A stretch of 64,000 nucleotides of DNA, from positions 16,070 through 80,069 of the forward strand of contig JAJBVL010000050.1 in the NCBI GenBank assembly GCA_020859845.1. Reading direction: 5' to 3'. Below are positions 31,126 to 40,973 of the stretch, one piece after another. The notes beneath the pieces were generated by a model, which saw nothing but the letters and a program-made list of their open reading frames with translations, did no database searches and was not told the DNA's origin. The translations under genes were made by a program, and so were the position numbers. The DNA is from Bacteroidales bacterium (lineage in GTDB: Bacteria; Bacteroidota; Bacteroidia; Bacteroidales; Muribaculaceae). Position 1 is the stretch's first letter. Each line of letters begins with the position of its first letter.

Positions 31126-33390
31126 ATGTTACATCCAATCAAGAAAACCATCAGTCTGCCCGACGGTCGTGAGATTACGCTCGAGACAGGCAAGCTGGCT
31201 AAGCAGGCTGATGGAGCGGTAGAGCTGCGCATGGGCAATACTATGCTCCTCGCCACTGTAGTTTCGGCCAAGGAGGCCGGCGAAGGAGTAGACTTTATGC
31301 CTCTCCAAGTAGAATACAAAGAGAAATTTTCGTCGTTTGGACGCTTTCCTGGCGGCTTCTTGAAGCGAGAGGGCCGTGCTTCCGACTACGAAATCCTTAC
31401 AGCACGCCTTGTAGACCGCGTGCTGCGTCCACTTTTCCCCGACAACTATCATGCCGATACCTTTGTCAACATCACACTCTACTCCACCGATGGCGTAGAC
31501 ATCCCCGATGCGCTGGCTGGCCTGGCCGCTTCGGCTGCTTTGGCAGTGAGCGATGTCCCCTTCCATGGGCCTATTTCCGAGGTGAGAGTGGCCCGCATTG
31601 ATGGTCAGTTTGTCATCAACCCCACCTTTGAGCAACTTGAGAAAGCTGACATGGAGCTGATGGTAGGCGCCACAAAGGAAAACATCATGATGGTCGAGGG
31701 AGAAATGAATGAGGTGTCGGAAAGCGACCTGCTGGCCGCTCTCAAGGCAGCTCACGAAGCTATCAAGACGCAGTGTGAAGCTCAGGAAGAGCTGGCACGC
31801 GAGGTGGGAAGCACTGAGAAGCGCGAGTACTGCCACGAAGTCAACGACGAAGAATTGCGCAAGGATGTACGTGAAAAATGCTATGACAAGGCCTATGCAG
31901 TGGCTAAAGCTGGGTGTGCCGACAAGCATTGGCGCGCCGATCAGTTTGATGCCATCTGCAATGAATATATCGAATCCATCCCCGAAGAGGAGCGTGAAGA
32001 GAAGACCCCTCTGGTGAAGCGCTACTATCACGATGTAGAGAAGGACGCTGTGCGCCGTTGCATCCTCGATGAGGGCATACGCCTTGATGGCCGCAAGACC
32101 ACCGAGATACGCCCCATCTGGTGTGAGGTGGACTATCTCCCAGGCCCTCACGGCTCGGCTATCTTCACTCGTGGCGAGACACAGAGCCTCTCCACCGTGA
32201 CTCTCGGCACTAAGCTCGACGAGAAGATTGTCGACGACGTGATTAACCAGGGCCGCGAGCGCTTCCTGCTCCACTACAACTTCCCCCCCTTCTCCACGGG
32301 CGAGGCTAAGCCTGTGCGCAGCGTCGGACGCCGCGAGATAGGCCATGGCAACTTGGCACATCGCGCCCTCAAGCGTATGCTCCCCGACGACTTCCCATAC
32401 GTGTGTCGTATCGTAAGCGACATCTTGGAGAGTAACGGATCATCGTCGATGGCCACCGTCTGCGCTGGCACCTTGGCTCTGCTCGATGCCGGTGTGAAGA
32501 TGAAGAAGCCTGTGAGCGGTATAGCTATGGGCCTGATCACCGACACCGAAAGCCCCAAGTATGCAGTGCTCTCTGATATCCTCGGCGACGAAGACCACCT
32601 GGGAGATATGGACTTCAAGGTGACAGGCACCAAGGATGGTATCACTGCCACACAGATGGACATCAAGTGTGATGGCCTCTCATATGAAATCCTTGAGCGC
32701 GCCCTCAATCAAGCACGCGATGGCCGCTTACACATATTAAATATAATCAACGAGACCATTCCCGAGCCTCGTGCCGACTACAAGCCCAACGTGCCACGCA
32801 TCGTCACGATGCTTATCCCCAAGGAGCTTATTGGTGCTGTGATAGGCCCGGGCGGAAAGGTGATCCAGGGTATCCAGGAAGAGAGTGGCGCCACAGTGTC
32901 GATCGACGAAATCGACGAGGGCGGCTACATCGAGGTGGCAGCAGCCAACAAGGCCTCGATCGACAAGGCTCTGGAGATGATCAACGCCATCGTAGCTCTC
33001 CCCGAAGAGGGCAAGGTGTATACCGGCAAGGTGCGCTCCATCCTCGACTTTGGCGCTTTTGTAGAGTTTATGCCCAACCGCGACGGCCTGCTCCACATCT
33101 CGGAGATCTCTTGGGAGCGTCTTGACAACATGGAGGCGTCGGGCCTCAAAGAAGGCGACACTGTAGAGGTGAAGCTTATCGAGATCGACAAGAAGACCGG
33201 CAAGTATCGCTTGTCGATGCGTGCCCTCCAGCCCAAGCCCGAAGGCTATGTGGAGCGTCCTGCCCGTCCTCCACGCCAGCAAGGCGAGCGTGGCCCACGT
33301 CCACAGCGTCAAGGCGGCGACCGCGGACCGCGTCGTGAAGGCTCTGGAGGCAACAACAATGGCGGCGGTCAGCGTCCTCCAAAACACTGA
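31126..33390 (+). CDS. pnp: Polyribonucleotide nucleotidyltransferase (PNPase)
   Basis: RNase PH domains, KH domain ([31 protein letters not shown]) and S1 domain ([33 protein letters not shown]); RG-rich tail. Confidence 0.98.
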   Translation: MLHPIKKTISLPDGREITLETGKLAKQADGAVELRMGNTMLLATVVSAKEAGEGVDFMPLQVEYKEKFSSFGRFPGGFLKREGRASDYEILTARLVDRVLRPLFPDNYHADTFVNITLYSTDGVDIPDALAGLAASAALAVSDVPFHGPISEVRVARIDGQFVINPTFEQLEKADMELMVGATKENIMMVEGEMNEVSESDLLAALKAAHEAIKTQCEAQEELAREVGSTEKREYCHEVNDEELRKDVREKCYDKAYAVAKAGCADKHWRADQFDAICNEYIESIPEEEREEKTPLVKRYYHDVEKDAVRRCILDEGIRLDGRKTTEIRPIWCEVDYLPGPHGSAIFTRGETQSLSTVTLGTKLDEKIVDDVINQGRERFLLHYNFPPFSTGEAKPVRSVGRREIGHGNLAHRALKRMLPDDFPYVCRIVSDILESNGSSSMATVCAGTLALLDAGVKMKKPVSGIAMGLITDTESPKYAVLSDILGDEDHLGDMDFKVTGTKDGITATQMDIKCDGLSYEILERALNQARDGRLHILNIINETIPEPRADYKPNVPRIVTMLIPKELIGAVIGPGGKVIQGIQEESGATVSIDEIDEGGYIEVAAANKASIDKALEMINAIVALPEEGKVYTGKVRSILDFGAFVEFMPNRDGLLHISEISWERLDNMEASGLKEGDTVEVKLIEIDKKTGKYRLSMRALQPKPEGYVERPARPPRQQGERGPRPQRQGGDRGPRREGSGGNNNGGGQRPPKH

Positions 33391-33414
33391 TCTTAACATC
33401 TAAGATACAAGCAA

Positions 33415-33460
33415 AGACGAGCCCTGCTCTTATCGATGAGAGCAGGGCTCGTCTTTTTTT
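33415..33460 (+). terminator. Rho-independent terminator of pnp
   Basis: AGACGAGCCCTGCTCT-tatcgatg-AGAGCAGGGCTCGTCT followed by a T-tract; 16-bp stem. Confidence 0.97.
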
Positions 33461-33678
33461 GTGGGAAGGTGACGACCCAGAAGAGATGTGATGCTGAGCC
33501 GAAAGCTACCAGCAAAAGGGACGTACCACATACTGCCTACGCCTATGGGGTGAGGTGGTTGTATTATAAATAACTGTGCTACAACTATATAAAACGCAGC
33601 CGTAAGACTATGGCCGACCAGGTCCCTGCATGTGTCATATAGTGTGTAGAAGGAGAAGAGTGAAGCGCCTCTGCGCTA

Positions 33679-33891
33679 TCAGATGTCTAGGCGGTCAGTG
33701 TAGATGTCAAAGAAGTTTCTCTTTAAGACATTGCTGATCTTGAGGAGCAACTCGGAGTCGATGCTGTCGCGGTGAAAAATCTTGTAGACGTTGGTGCGGT
33801 TGCATTGCAGCTTGGTAGCGAGCCACACCACCGAACGGTCTTGACTTCTCAGCTCCTCTTCAATCAGTTTTCCAATACATATTTGACTCAT
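33679..33891 (-). CDS. Small helix-turn-helix DNA-binding protein
   Basis: MSQICIGKLIEEELRSQDRSVVWLATKLQCNRTNVYKIFHRDSIDSELLLKISNVLKRNFFDIYTDRLDI; start at cat 33889-33891. Confidence 0.75.
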   Translation of the reverse strand: MSQICIGKLIEEELRSQDRSVVWLATKLQCNRTNVYKIFHRDSIDSELLLKISNVLKRNFFDIYTDRLDI

Positions 33892-33893
33892 AA

Positions 33894-33996
33894 CAATAAA
33901 AAATAAAGGGCGAAACCGATTCCTGCTTATTTCCTGCCTGAGGCACCGCCAAGCGCCTTGTCCTCTAAAATAAGCAAGTATGCGGCCGCCCTTTAT
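33894..33996 (-). promoter_or_regulatory. Candidate terminator/attenuator leader directly upstream of the small HTH gene
   Basis: Nested arms: 33903-33912/33987-33996 (ATAAAGGGCG/CGCCCTTTAT) and 33924-33932/33968-33976 (TGCTTATTT/AAATAAGCA), followed on the minus strand by a T-rich tract ending a few nt before the ATG. Confidence 0.6.
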
Positions 33997-34472
33997 CGTC
34001 AAAAGGGGGGTGGCTAACTGCTATTCCCAGGGACAGTGTGGATTGGCGGTTTCCAGACGAAGGGAATAAGAGCTTTAGCTCAAAAATCTTCATATGGTAT
34101 GTAATTCTTCCGATTGATGGGAATCTCTATTCCGCCGGAAATTTAAGGATGGATTAAACAAGAGTGTAATTGTGTAGAATGATAGACAAAACGAAAATAT
34201 CGCACTTGGCGAAATCTCCCTGTCGCTTCATGTCTGCTACAAAGGTAACTCGAAAAATTGAATATTCAATGACTTTTTCCAACTTTTTTTACAAAAAATT
34301 CACAGAAAATGCAGAATGTCACAATTTGGCAACGTTTTGATTGCCAATCCGTGACGATTTACCATCTTTAACTTAGCCTTTACAACAAGCAAGGTTGCGA
34401 AATTGTTCTGTATATACGACAAAAAAGGGCCAAAAGTGAAAAATAACTAATAGAGAAAAATTTCCTTATTAG

Positions 34473-34506
34473 TTTGTGCTTAGATAGCAGAATTTTATTA
34501 CCTTTG
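34473..34506 (+). promoter_or_regulatory. Bacteroidetes-type promoter for pckA
   Basis: TTTG 34473-34476, TACCTTTG 34499-34506, ~100 nt before ATG 34606. Confidence 0.6.
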
Positions 34507-34605
34507 CAGTCGGAGAGCAAGATGCGGATTCCCCGCCTTTGCTCGTCAACTAATCAGACTAGACTACACAACATTAACCACTTATATTTCAAGCAGTTTA
34601 ACAAA

Positions 34606-36216
34606 ATGAGTACGATTGACTTATCACAGTACGGCATCACTGGCTCAAAGGTGATCCACAACCCCAGTTTTGACCAGCTCTTTATCGACGAGACCAAGCC
34701 CGGTCTTGAGGGCTTTGAAAAAGGTCAGCAGACAGAGCTCGGGGCTGTCAATGTGATGACCGGCGTTTACACCGGCCGTTCGCCTAAGGACAAATTCTTT
34801 GTGATGGACGACACCTCGCGCGACACCATCTGGTGGACCAGCGACGAGTACAAGAACGACAACAAGCCTATCAGCGAGAAGACTTGGGACGTCCTCAAGG
34901 GCATCGCTGACAAGGAACTTTCGGATAAGACTCTCTACGTAGTTGACGCTTTCTGCGGCACCAACCCCGACACCCGTCTGGCAGTGCGCTTCATCATGGA
35001 GGTGGCATGGCAAGCCCACTTTGTCACCAACATGTTTATCCGTCCTACGGAGGAAGAACTCAAGAACTTCAAGCCCGACTTCGTATCGCTCAACGCCTCC
35101 AAGGCAAAGGTTGAGAACTGGAAGGAACTGGGCCTCAATAGCGAGACCTGCGTGGCCTTCAACCTCACCGAGCGCATGCAGCTCATCATCAACACCTGGT
35201 ATGGTGGCGAGATGAAGAAAGGCCTCTTCTCAATCATGAACTACTACCTGCCTCTGCGTGGCATCGCTTCGATGCACTGCTCGGCCAACACCGACATGAA
35301 GGGCGAGAACACCGCTATCTTCTTCGGCCTCTCTGGCACAGGTAAGACCACGCTGTCCACCGACCCCAAGCGTCTGCTGATTGGCGACGACGAGCACGGC
35401 TGGGACGACAATGGCGTGTTTAACTTTGAGGGCGGCTGCTATGCCAAGGTGATCAACCTCGACAAGGAGAGCGAGCCCGACATCTACAATGCCATCAAGC
35501 GCGACGCCCTTCTGGAGAATGTCACCGTAGACAAGGACGGCAAGATCGACTTCACCGACAAGAGCGTTACCGAGAACACCCGTGTAAGCTATCCTATCAA
35601 TCATATCAAGAACGTAGTGCTCAACCTCGTAGGCGCAAGCCGTGGCCCTGCCGCCAAGGAAGTAATCTTCCTCTCGGCTGATGCTTTCGGTGTGCTTCCT
35701 CCTGTGTCGATTCTCACCCCTGAGCAGACCAAGTACTACTTCCTCTCTGGCTTCACCAGCAAGCTCGCTGGCACAGAGCGTGGTATTACCGAGCCTACTC
35801 CTACCTTCTCGGCTTGCTTCGGCGCTGCATTCCTTTCGCTCCACCCAACGAAGTATGCAGAAGAGCTCGTTAAGCGCATGGAGAAGAGCGGCGCTAAGGC
35901 TTACCTCGTCAACACTGGCTGGAATGGTACTGGCAAGCGTATCTCTATCCGCGACACCCGTGGCATCATCGATGCTATCCTCGATGGCTCCATCCTCTCG
36001 GCTCCTACCAAGGAAATACCTATCTTTGACTTCACTATTCCTACCGAACTCCCCGGCGTAGATCCTAAGATCCTCGATCCTCGCGACACCTACGCTAACC
36101 CCGAAGAGTGGTACACCAAGGCTAAGAAGCTTGCCGAGATGTTTATCAACAACTTCAAGAAGTTTGAAAACAACGCTGCTGGCAAGGCCCTCGTAGCTGC
36201 TGGTCCTCACCTCTAA
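34606..36216 (+). CDS. pckA: Phosphoenolpyruvate carboxykinase (ATP)
   Basis: [60 protein letters not shown]; start at internal ATG 34606. Confidence 0.97.
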   Translation: MSTIDLSQYGITGSKVIHNPSFDQLFIDETKPGLEGFEKGQQTELGAVNVMTGVYTGRSPKDKFFVMDDTSRDTIWWTSDEYKNDNKPISEKTWDVLKGIADKELSDKTLYVVDAFCGTNPDTRLAVRFIMEVAWQAHFVTNMFIRPTEEELKNFKPDFVSLNASKAKVENWKELGLNSETCVAFNLTERMQLIINTWYGGEMKKGLFSIMNYYLPLRGIASMHCSANTDMKGENTAIFFGLSGTGKTTLSTDPKRLLIGDDEHGWDDNGVFNFEGGCYAKVINLDKESEPDIYNAIKRDALLENVTVDKDGKIDFTDKSVTENTRVSYPINHIKNVVLNLVGASRGPAAKEVIFLSADAFGVLPPVSILTPEQTKYYFLSGFTSKLAGTERGITEPTPTFSACFGAAFLSLHPTKYAEELVKRMEKSGAKAYLVNTGWNGTGKRISIRDTRGIIDAILDGSILSAPTKEIPIFDFTIPTELPGVDPKILDPRDTYANPEEWYTKAKKLAEMFINNFKKFENNAAGKALVAAGPHL

Positions 36217-36243
36217 TAGAAGGTGCATATCCCCATAGATATT

Positions 36244-36281
36244 GCCCCGCGCATGGCCACAACGCCCGCGCGGGGCTTTTT
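36244..36281 (+). terminator. Rho-independent terminator of pckA
   Basis: GCCCCGCGC...GCGCGGGGC followed by TTTTT. Confidence 0.93.
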
Positions 36282-36359
36282 ATGGGCTTTTTGGGAAGAG
36301 AATGATAGCTAATTGGAGAAAAATGACTAATTTAGCAGCTTGAATTGAAACCAATCCCC

Positions 36360-37469
36360 ATGAGTCAACATACACCCATCAAAGTAGGCATCACCCATGG
36401 CGATATCAATGGTATAAGCTACGAGTTGATATTAAAAGCCTTGGAGGATAATCGCATTCTTGAACTTTGCACCCCCGTCATTTATGGCTCGGCCAAAATA
36501 GCCGCTCTGTATCGCAAGATGATACAGCATCCAGGGATTCCCTTAGTGCAAGTGGCCTCTGGAGCCGATGCGCGCCACGGAGAGTATAATATCGTAAACG
36601 TGGTGGCTGAAGACACCAAGGTCGATACGGGACAATCCACGCCTGTAGCTGGCCAAGCTGCTTTTGTGGCCTTGGAGCGTGCAGTGGCCGACCTCCGCAA
36701 TGGCGACATCGACGTGCTGGTCACTGCCCCTATCAACAAGCATAATATCCAGAGCCCTACATTCACTTTCCCAGGCCACACTGAGTATCTTGAGGCCTCG
36801 CTTGGCGAAGAGGGCGACAAGGCGCTGATGATATTATGTACCGACAAGCTGCGTGTGGCATTAGTCACAGCCCATACTCCTCTGTCAAAGGTGGCTGAAA
36901 GCATCACCGAGGACAATATCGTGGAGCGATTGAAAGCCTTCAATCTCTCTCTCCAAAAGGATTTTGGGGTGACTCAGCCTCGTATTGCTGTGCTTTCGCT
37001 CAATCCTCATGCAGGCGAGCAGGGCCTCCTTGGCAAGGAAGAGCAAGAAGTGATAATCCCAGCCATCAAGAAGGCGCAGGAGGCCAAGATCAACTGTTTT
37101 GGACCCTATGCTTCCGATGGGTTCTTTGGCAGCGGGCAATTTGCACATTTTGACGGGGTGTTGGCCATGTATCACGACCAGGGCTTGACCCCTTTCAAGA
37201 CACTGGCCATGGACAGCGGCGTCAACTTCACGGCTGGCCTTCCCTACGTGCGCACATCTCCCGACCATGGCACAGCCTACGACATCGCCGGCAAGGGGCA
37301 GGCCTCTCCCTCCTCCATGCGCGAAGCTCTCTATATGGCCATTGACATATGGCGCAATCGTCAGCGCTATGCCACTGCGCATGCCAACCCCCTGCGCAAG
37401 CAGTATGTGGAGAAAAACAAGACCGACAATGTGGTGCTCGACCTCACAAAATCATCCGACGAAGAATAA
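36360..37469 (+). CDS. pdxA: 4-hydroxythreonine-4-phosphate dehydrogenase
   Basis: IKVGITHGDINGISYELILKAL; TAPINKHNIQSPTFTFPGHTEYL; YHDQGLTPFKTLAMDSGVNFTAGLPYVRTSPDHGTAYDIAGKG. Confidence 0.94.
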   Translation: MSQHTPIKVGITHGDINGISYELILKALEDNRILELCTPVIYGSAKIAALYRKMIQHPGIPLVQVASGADARHGEYNIVNVVAEDTKVDTGQSTPVAGQAAFVALERAVADLRNGDIDVLVTAPINKHNIQSPTFTFPGHTEYLEASLGEEGDKALMILCTDKLRVALVTAHTPLSKVAESITEDNIVERLKAFNLSLQKDFGVTQPRIAVLSLNPHAGEQGLLGKEEQEVIIPAIKKAQEAKINCFGPYASDGFFGSGQFAHFDGVLAMYHDQGLTPFKTLAMDSGVNFTAGLPYVRTSPDHGTAYDIAGKGQASPSSMREALYMAIDIWRNRQRYATAHANPLRKQYVEKNKTDNVVLDLTKSSDEE

Positions 37470-37474
37470 GAAGT

Positions 37475-38191
37475 ATGAACTACGCAATTATTGCCGCAGG
37501 CGAAGGTTCGCGCTTGGTGCAAGAAGGAGTGAAGTGGCCCAAGCCGTTGGTGAGACTCAATGGCCAACCCATGATAGAGCGTTTGATCGACATCTTTATG
37601 GCCAATAATCCCGAGTCGCTCACCGTGATCGTCAATGAGCAGATGACCCAAGTGAAAGAATTCTTGGAGAGCCTGACGTTGCCGGTGCCGTTTACTCTCG
37701 TTGTGAAGTCAACGCCGTCGTCGATGCATAGCTTTTATGAGGTGAGCCGCCACCTGCTTGCCCTTCCAGAGGATAAAAAGCTGTGTCTCACCACGGTCGA
37801 CACCATCTTTCGCCCCTCCGACTTCGCAAGCTATATCCGAGCCTTTGAAGATGACAAGGTGGCCGATGGCTATATGGCCGTCACCTCGTTTATCGACGAC
37901 GAGAAGCCGCTCTATATAAAAGTAGATAGCCAGATGGACATCACTGCTTTCTGCGACAAGCCCTTCCCGGGAGTAGAATATATCTCGGGAGGAGTCTATG
38001 GGCTGCGTAGAAGCGCCATACCCGTGCTCGAGGACTGTATGGCAAAGGGTGTGGCTCGCATGCGCAATTATCAGCGCGCCTTGGTAGAGGCCGGCCTTAA
38101 GCTGCGTGCCTATCCTTTCCCTAAGATAGTGGATGTGGACCATGCAGGAGATATAGCCACCGCAGAGGCGTTTCTTAACGACAGGAGCTGA
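37475..38191 (+). CDS. Sugar/inositol-phosphate nucleotidyltransferase-like protein
   Basis: MNYAIIAAGEGSRLVQEGVKWPKPLVRLNGQPMIERLIDIF (NTP_transferase GxGxR...KPL motif). Confidence 0.85.
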   Translation: MNYAIIAAGEGSRLVQEGVKWPKPLVRLNGQPMIERLIDIFMANNPESLTVIVNEQMTQVKEFLESLTLPVPFTLVVKSTPSSMHSFYEVSRHLLALPEDKKLCLTTVDTIFRPSDFASYIRAFEDDKVADGYMAVTSFIDDEKPLYIKVDSQMDITAFCDKPFPGVEYISGGVYGLRRSAIPVLEDCMAKGVARMRNYQRALVEAGLKLRAYPFPKIVDVDHAGDIATAEAFLNDRS

Positions 38192-38242
38192 CCCCGGAGA
38201 AACCAACAACCAATCAAAACGAATATACTTATCCACACTATA

Positions 38243-39118
38243 ATGGCTGAGATAAAAATAGCAGGGGTGATGCGTGCAGGCGCTTATTCCCCCAATCACA
38301 TAGGCAACGATGCCGCTATCTTTAACATCGTGGCCGACCAACTGCGCAAGCGTGGCTGTGAAGTCAATGTCTATAGCGAGGAGCAACTAATCGCCGACAA
38401 AGTGACCGAGCCCATCATCGTCAACATGTGTCGCGAGATGCGCTCGATTGCCAAGCTCCAAGAGAAGGAAGACCATGGAGCGTTGGTGATCAACTCAGGC
38501 TACGGCATCGAGAACTGTACTCGCGAGCGCATGACCCGTATACTCGTGGGTAGCAACATCCCTTATCCCGAAAGCTTGATTGTTGACACCAACGAAGGTA
38601 TTCGCGAGAAGCTCATAAAGAATGGGTTTAACCAATGCTGGATTAAGCGCGGCGACTTCCACGCCATGCACAAAGAGGACGTGAGCTACGTGCGTCATCC
38701 CGAGGAGGCTCAGGAGGTGCTTCAAGAATACTTCCTGCGTGGCATTAAACGCGCAGTCATCAATCGCCATCTCGTAGGCGACTTGATAAAATTTTATGGT
38801 GTGCAGGGCACGCCCTTCTTCTTCTGGTTTTATCCCTTCGACGAGGGCCATAGCAAGTATGGCCACGAAGCTGTCAATGGCAAGTCGCAGGGCCTCCCCT
38901 TTGACAAAGAGCGCCTAAAAGCCATCTGTCAAAACGCCTCGGAGGTGCTGGACGTGAAAATTTATGGCGGCGACTGCATAGTGTCGCCCGAAGGTGATAT
39001 CCGTATTATTGACTTTAACGACTGGCCCAGTTTTGCGCCTTGTCGCAACGAGGCCGCCCCTCATATTGCTAAATGTATTATCAACTCGATAAAAAATCAT
39101 CCTCTCACCAACAAGTAG
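38243..39118 (+). CDS. ATP-grasp-like protein of the inositol-lipid type cluster
   Basis: MAEIKIAGVMRAGAYSPNHIGNDAAIFNIVADQLRKRGCEVNVYSEEQL...VKIYGGDCIVSPEGDIRIIDFNDWPSF (ATP-grasp-like D-x-ND C-terminal motif). Confidence 0.6.
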   Translation: MAEIKIAGVMRAGAYSPNHIGNDAAIFNIVADQLRKRGCEVNVYSEEQLIADKVTEPIIVNMCREMRSIAKLQEKEDHGALVINSGYGIENCTRERMTRILVGSNIPYPESLIVDTNEGIREKLIKNGFNQCWIKRGDFHAMHKEDVSYVRHPEEAQEVLQEYFLRGIKRAVINRHLVGDLIKFYGVQGTPFFFWFYPFDEGHSKYGHEAVNGKSQGLPFDKERLKAICQNASEVLDVKIYGGDCIVSPEGDIRIIDFNDWPSFAPCRNEAAPHIAKCIINSIKNHPLTNK

Positions 39119-39129
39119 CGCGCCAGGAT

Positions 39130-40062
39130 ATGAAAGAGACCTCCGGGTATAAGGCCTCGCTAAAGTCGATGGATACAGAAGAACATATCGACTTGGCGTT
39201 TTATCGCCCTATAGGATATATGTGGGCCTGTCTTGCCAAGCGTCTTGGCATTACTCCCAACGCTATCACAATCGCCTCTATCTTCCTTGGTATAGGAGCG
39301 GGTGTGGCTTTCTATTTCAACGATATTTGGATTAATATAATAGGAGTAGTGTTGCTGGTCTGGGCCAATTCGTTTGACAGCGCCGATGGCCAGCTGGCTC
39401 GAATGACCAAGCAGTATTCGCGTCTTGGCCGTATACTCGACGGCTTGAGCGGCGACCTGTGGTTCCTGTCAATCTACATAGCCATCTGTCTTCGCGAGAA
39501 TTATACCTCCCACTTCTTTATGGCCCATCCATGGCTTATATGGGTCATAGCTGTGGTCACTGGTCTCTGCCACGCCAAGCAGGCGGCTATGGCCGACTAT
39601 TACCGCCAGTTTCACCTCTATTTTCTTAAGGGTGAGGAGGGGAGCGAACTTGAACGCGCCTTCTCGCTAAAACGCAAGCTCGCTAAGCTGACGTGGCGCC
39701 ACAACTTCTGGCAGAAGCTTACCTTGAGCTTCTACACCAACTATACCCTACAGCAGGAGGCTACCACCCCAGCCATGTCGCGGCTGCGCACAGAGCTTTC
39801 CCAGCGCTTCCCCGACGGGAAGATACCTCAGTCGTTTCGCGACGCCTTTCGCAAGGCAAGCCTGCCGCTGATGAAGTACACCAATATATTGTCGTTTAAT
39901 TGGCGCACGATAGCTCTCTTCGTCGCTATATTCCTGTTGATGCCGTGGCTCTATTTCGCTTTCGAGCTGACGGTGCTCAACGTTATACTGCTGATGATGG
40001 TATGGCGTCATGAACGTATCTGCAAACGTTTTACCCAAGAACTGAAAGATGGAAAATACTAA
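39130..40062 (+). CDS. CDP-alcohol phosphatidyltransferase (putative phosphatidylinositol-phosphate synthase)
   Basis: DSADGQLARMTKQYSRLGRILDGLSGD motif; multiple TM segments; start at ATG 39130. Confidence 0.88.
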   Translation: MKETSGYKASLKSMDTEEHIDLAFYRPIGYMWACLAKRLGITPNAITIASIFLGIGAGVAFYFNDIWINIIGVVLLVWANSFDSADGQLARMTKQYSRLGRILDGLSGDLWFLSIYIAICLRENYTSHFFMAHPWLIWVIAVVTGLCHAKQAAMADYYRQFHLYFLKGEEGSELERAFSLKRKLAKLTWRHNFWQKLTLSFYTNYTLQQEATTPAMSRLRTELSQRFPDGKIPQSFRDAFRKASLPLMKYTNILSFNWRTIALFVAIFLLMPWLYFAFELTVLNVILLMMVWRHERICKRFTQELKDGKY

Positions 40063-40762
40063 AATTAAAGGAATAATCTTTGATTACGGTGGGACAATCG
40101 ACACGCGGGGTGTCCACTGGAGCTGGGTGATACGCGATGGCTATGAAGCTGTTGGTGTGCCAGTGGGTCTTCAAGACTTCCGCGATGCCTACGTGTATGC
40201 CGAGCGTGAACTGGCACGCACACGCCACATCTATCCCCATCACAACTTCTATCATCTGCTCAAGATTAAGATGGACATCGAGCTTGGCTATCTCGTAGAG
40301 CATGGGATATTGTCTCAAGGGTCCGTTGAGAAATATGCTGAGCCGGTGGCGGCTTATTGTTATGATGCTGCTCGCAATGCCGTTGAGGATGCGCGCCCCA
40401 CTCTGGAAGCGCTTTATCAACGCTATCCTCTGGTGTTGGTGTCAAACTTCTATGGCAATGTTGAGGCCGTACTGGCCGACTTTGACTTGCTGCGCTACTT
40501 CCGTCAGATTATAGAGAGCGCGGTGGTGGGCGTCCGTAAGCCCGACCCAGCTATCTTCCAGCTCGGAGTAGATGCTTTGGGGCTGAAGCCCCAAGAGGTG
40601 TTGGTGATTGGCGACAGCTACCGTAAGGACATTGAGCCTGCACGTAAGATAGGGTGTCAAGTGGCTTGGCTCAAGGGCCGTGGCTGGACCGCCGATGAAG
40701 ACGCTGTGGAGGACTCAGCAATGATCTCGCAGCTCGGAGATGTGCTAAGGGTAGCGTTATAA
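40049..40762 (+). CDS. HAD-family hydrolase (putative phosphatidylinositol-phosphate phosphatase)
   Basis: GIIFDYGGTIDTRG; LVLVSNFYGN; VGVRKPDPAIFQLGVDALGLKPQEVLVIGDSYRKDIEPARKIG. Confidence 0.88.
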   Translation: MENTKIKGIIFDYGGTIDTRGVHWSWVIRDGYEAVGVPVGLQDFRDAYVYAERELARTRHIYPHHNFYHLLKIKMDIELGYLVEHGILSQGSVEKYAEPVAAYCYDAARNAVEDARPTLEALYQRYPLVLVSNFYGNVEAVLADFDLLRYFRQIIESAVVGVRKPDPAIFQLGVDALGLKPQEVLVIGDSYRKDIEPARKIGCQVAWLKGRGWTADEDAVEDSAMISQLGDVLRVAL

Positions 40763-40973
40763 ATGCTTAACATAAAAACGCCTAATTTAGTTTGAATTTA
40801 AATATATCTAACAATATTCGCAAAATATTATTGATTTTTAGTAAAAATAAGCGCTTTTTAAATTGAAAATATTTTCACACCTTGAAAATTACTACTACTT
40901 TTACGCGCAATTTTTACAAGACAAATAGTAAACCAAGAAATAACACTCAAAAAGACTTATCAACAACCTGATC

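Noticed and set aside
31129-32361. 410-aa ORF antisense to pnp
   Set aside because: Lies entirely opposite a well-supported PNPase frame; no recognisable domain; likely from codon bias.
35230-36228. 332-aa ORF antisense to pckA
   Set aside because: Opposite the highly conserved PEP carboxykinase frame with no family features.
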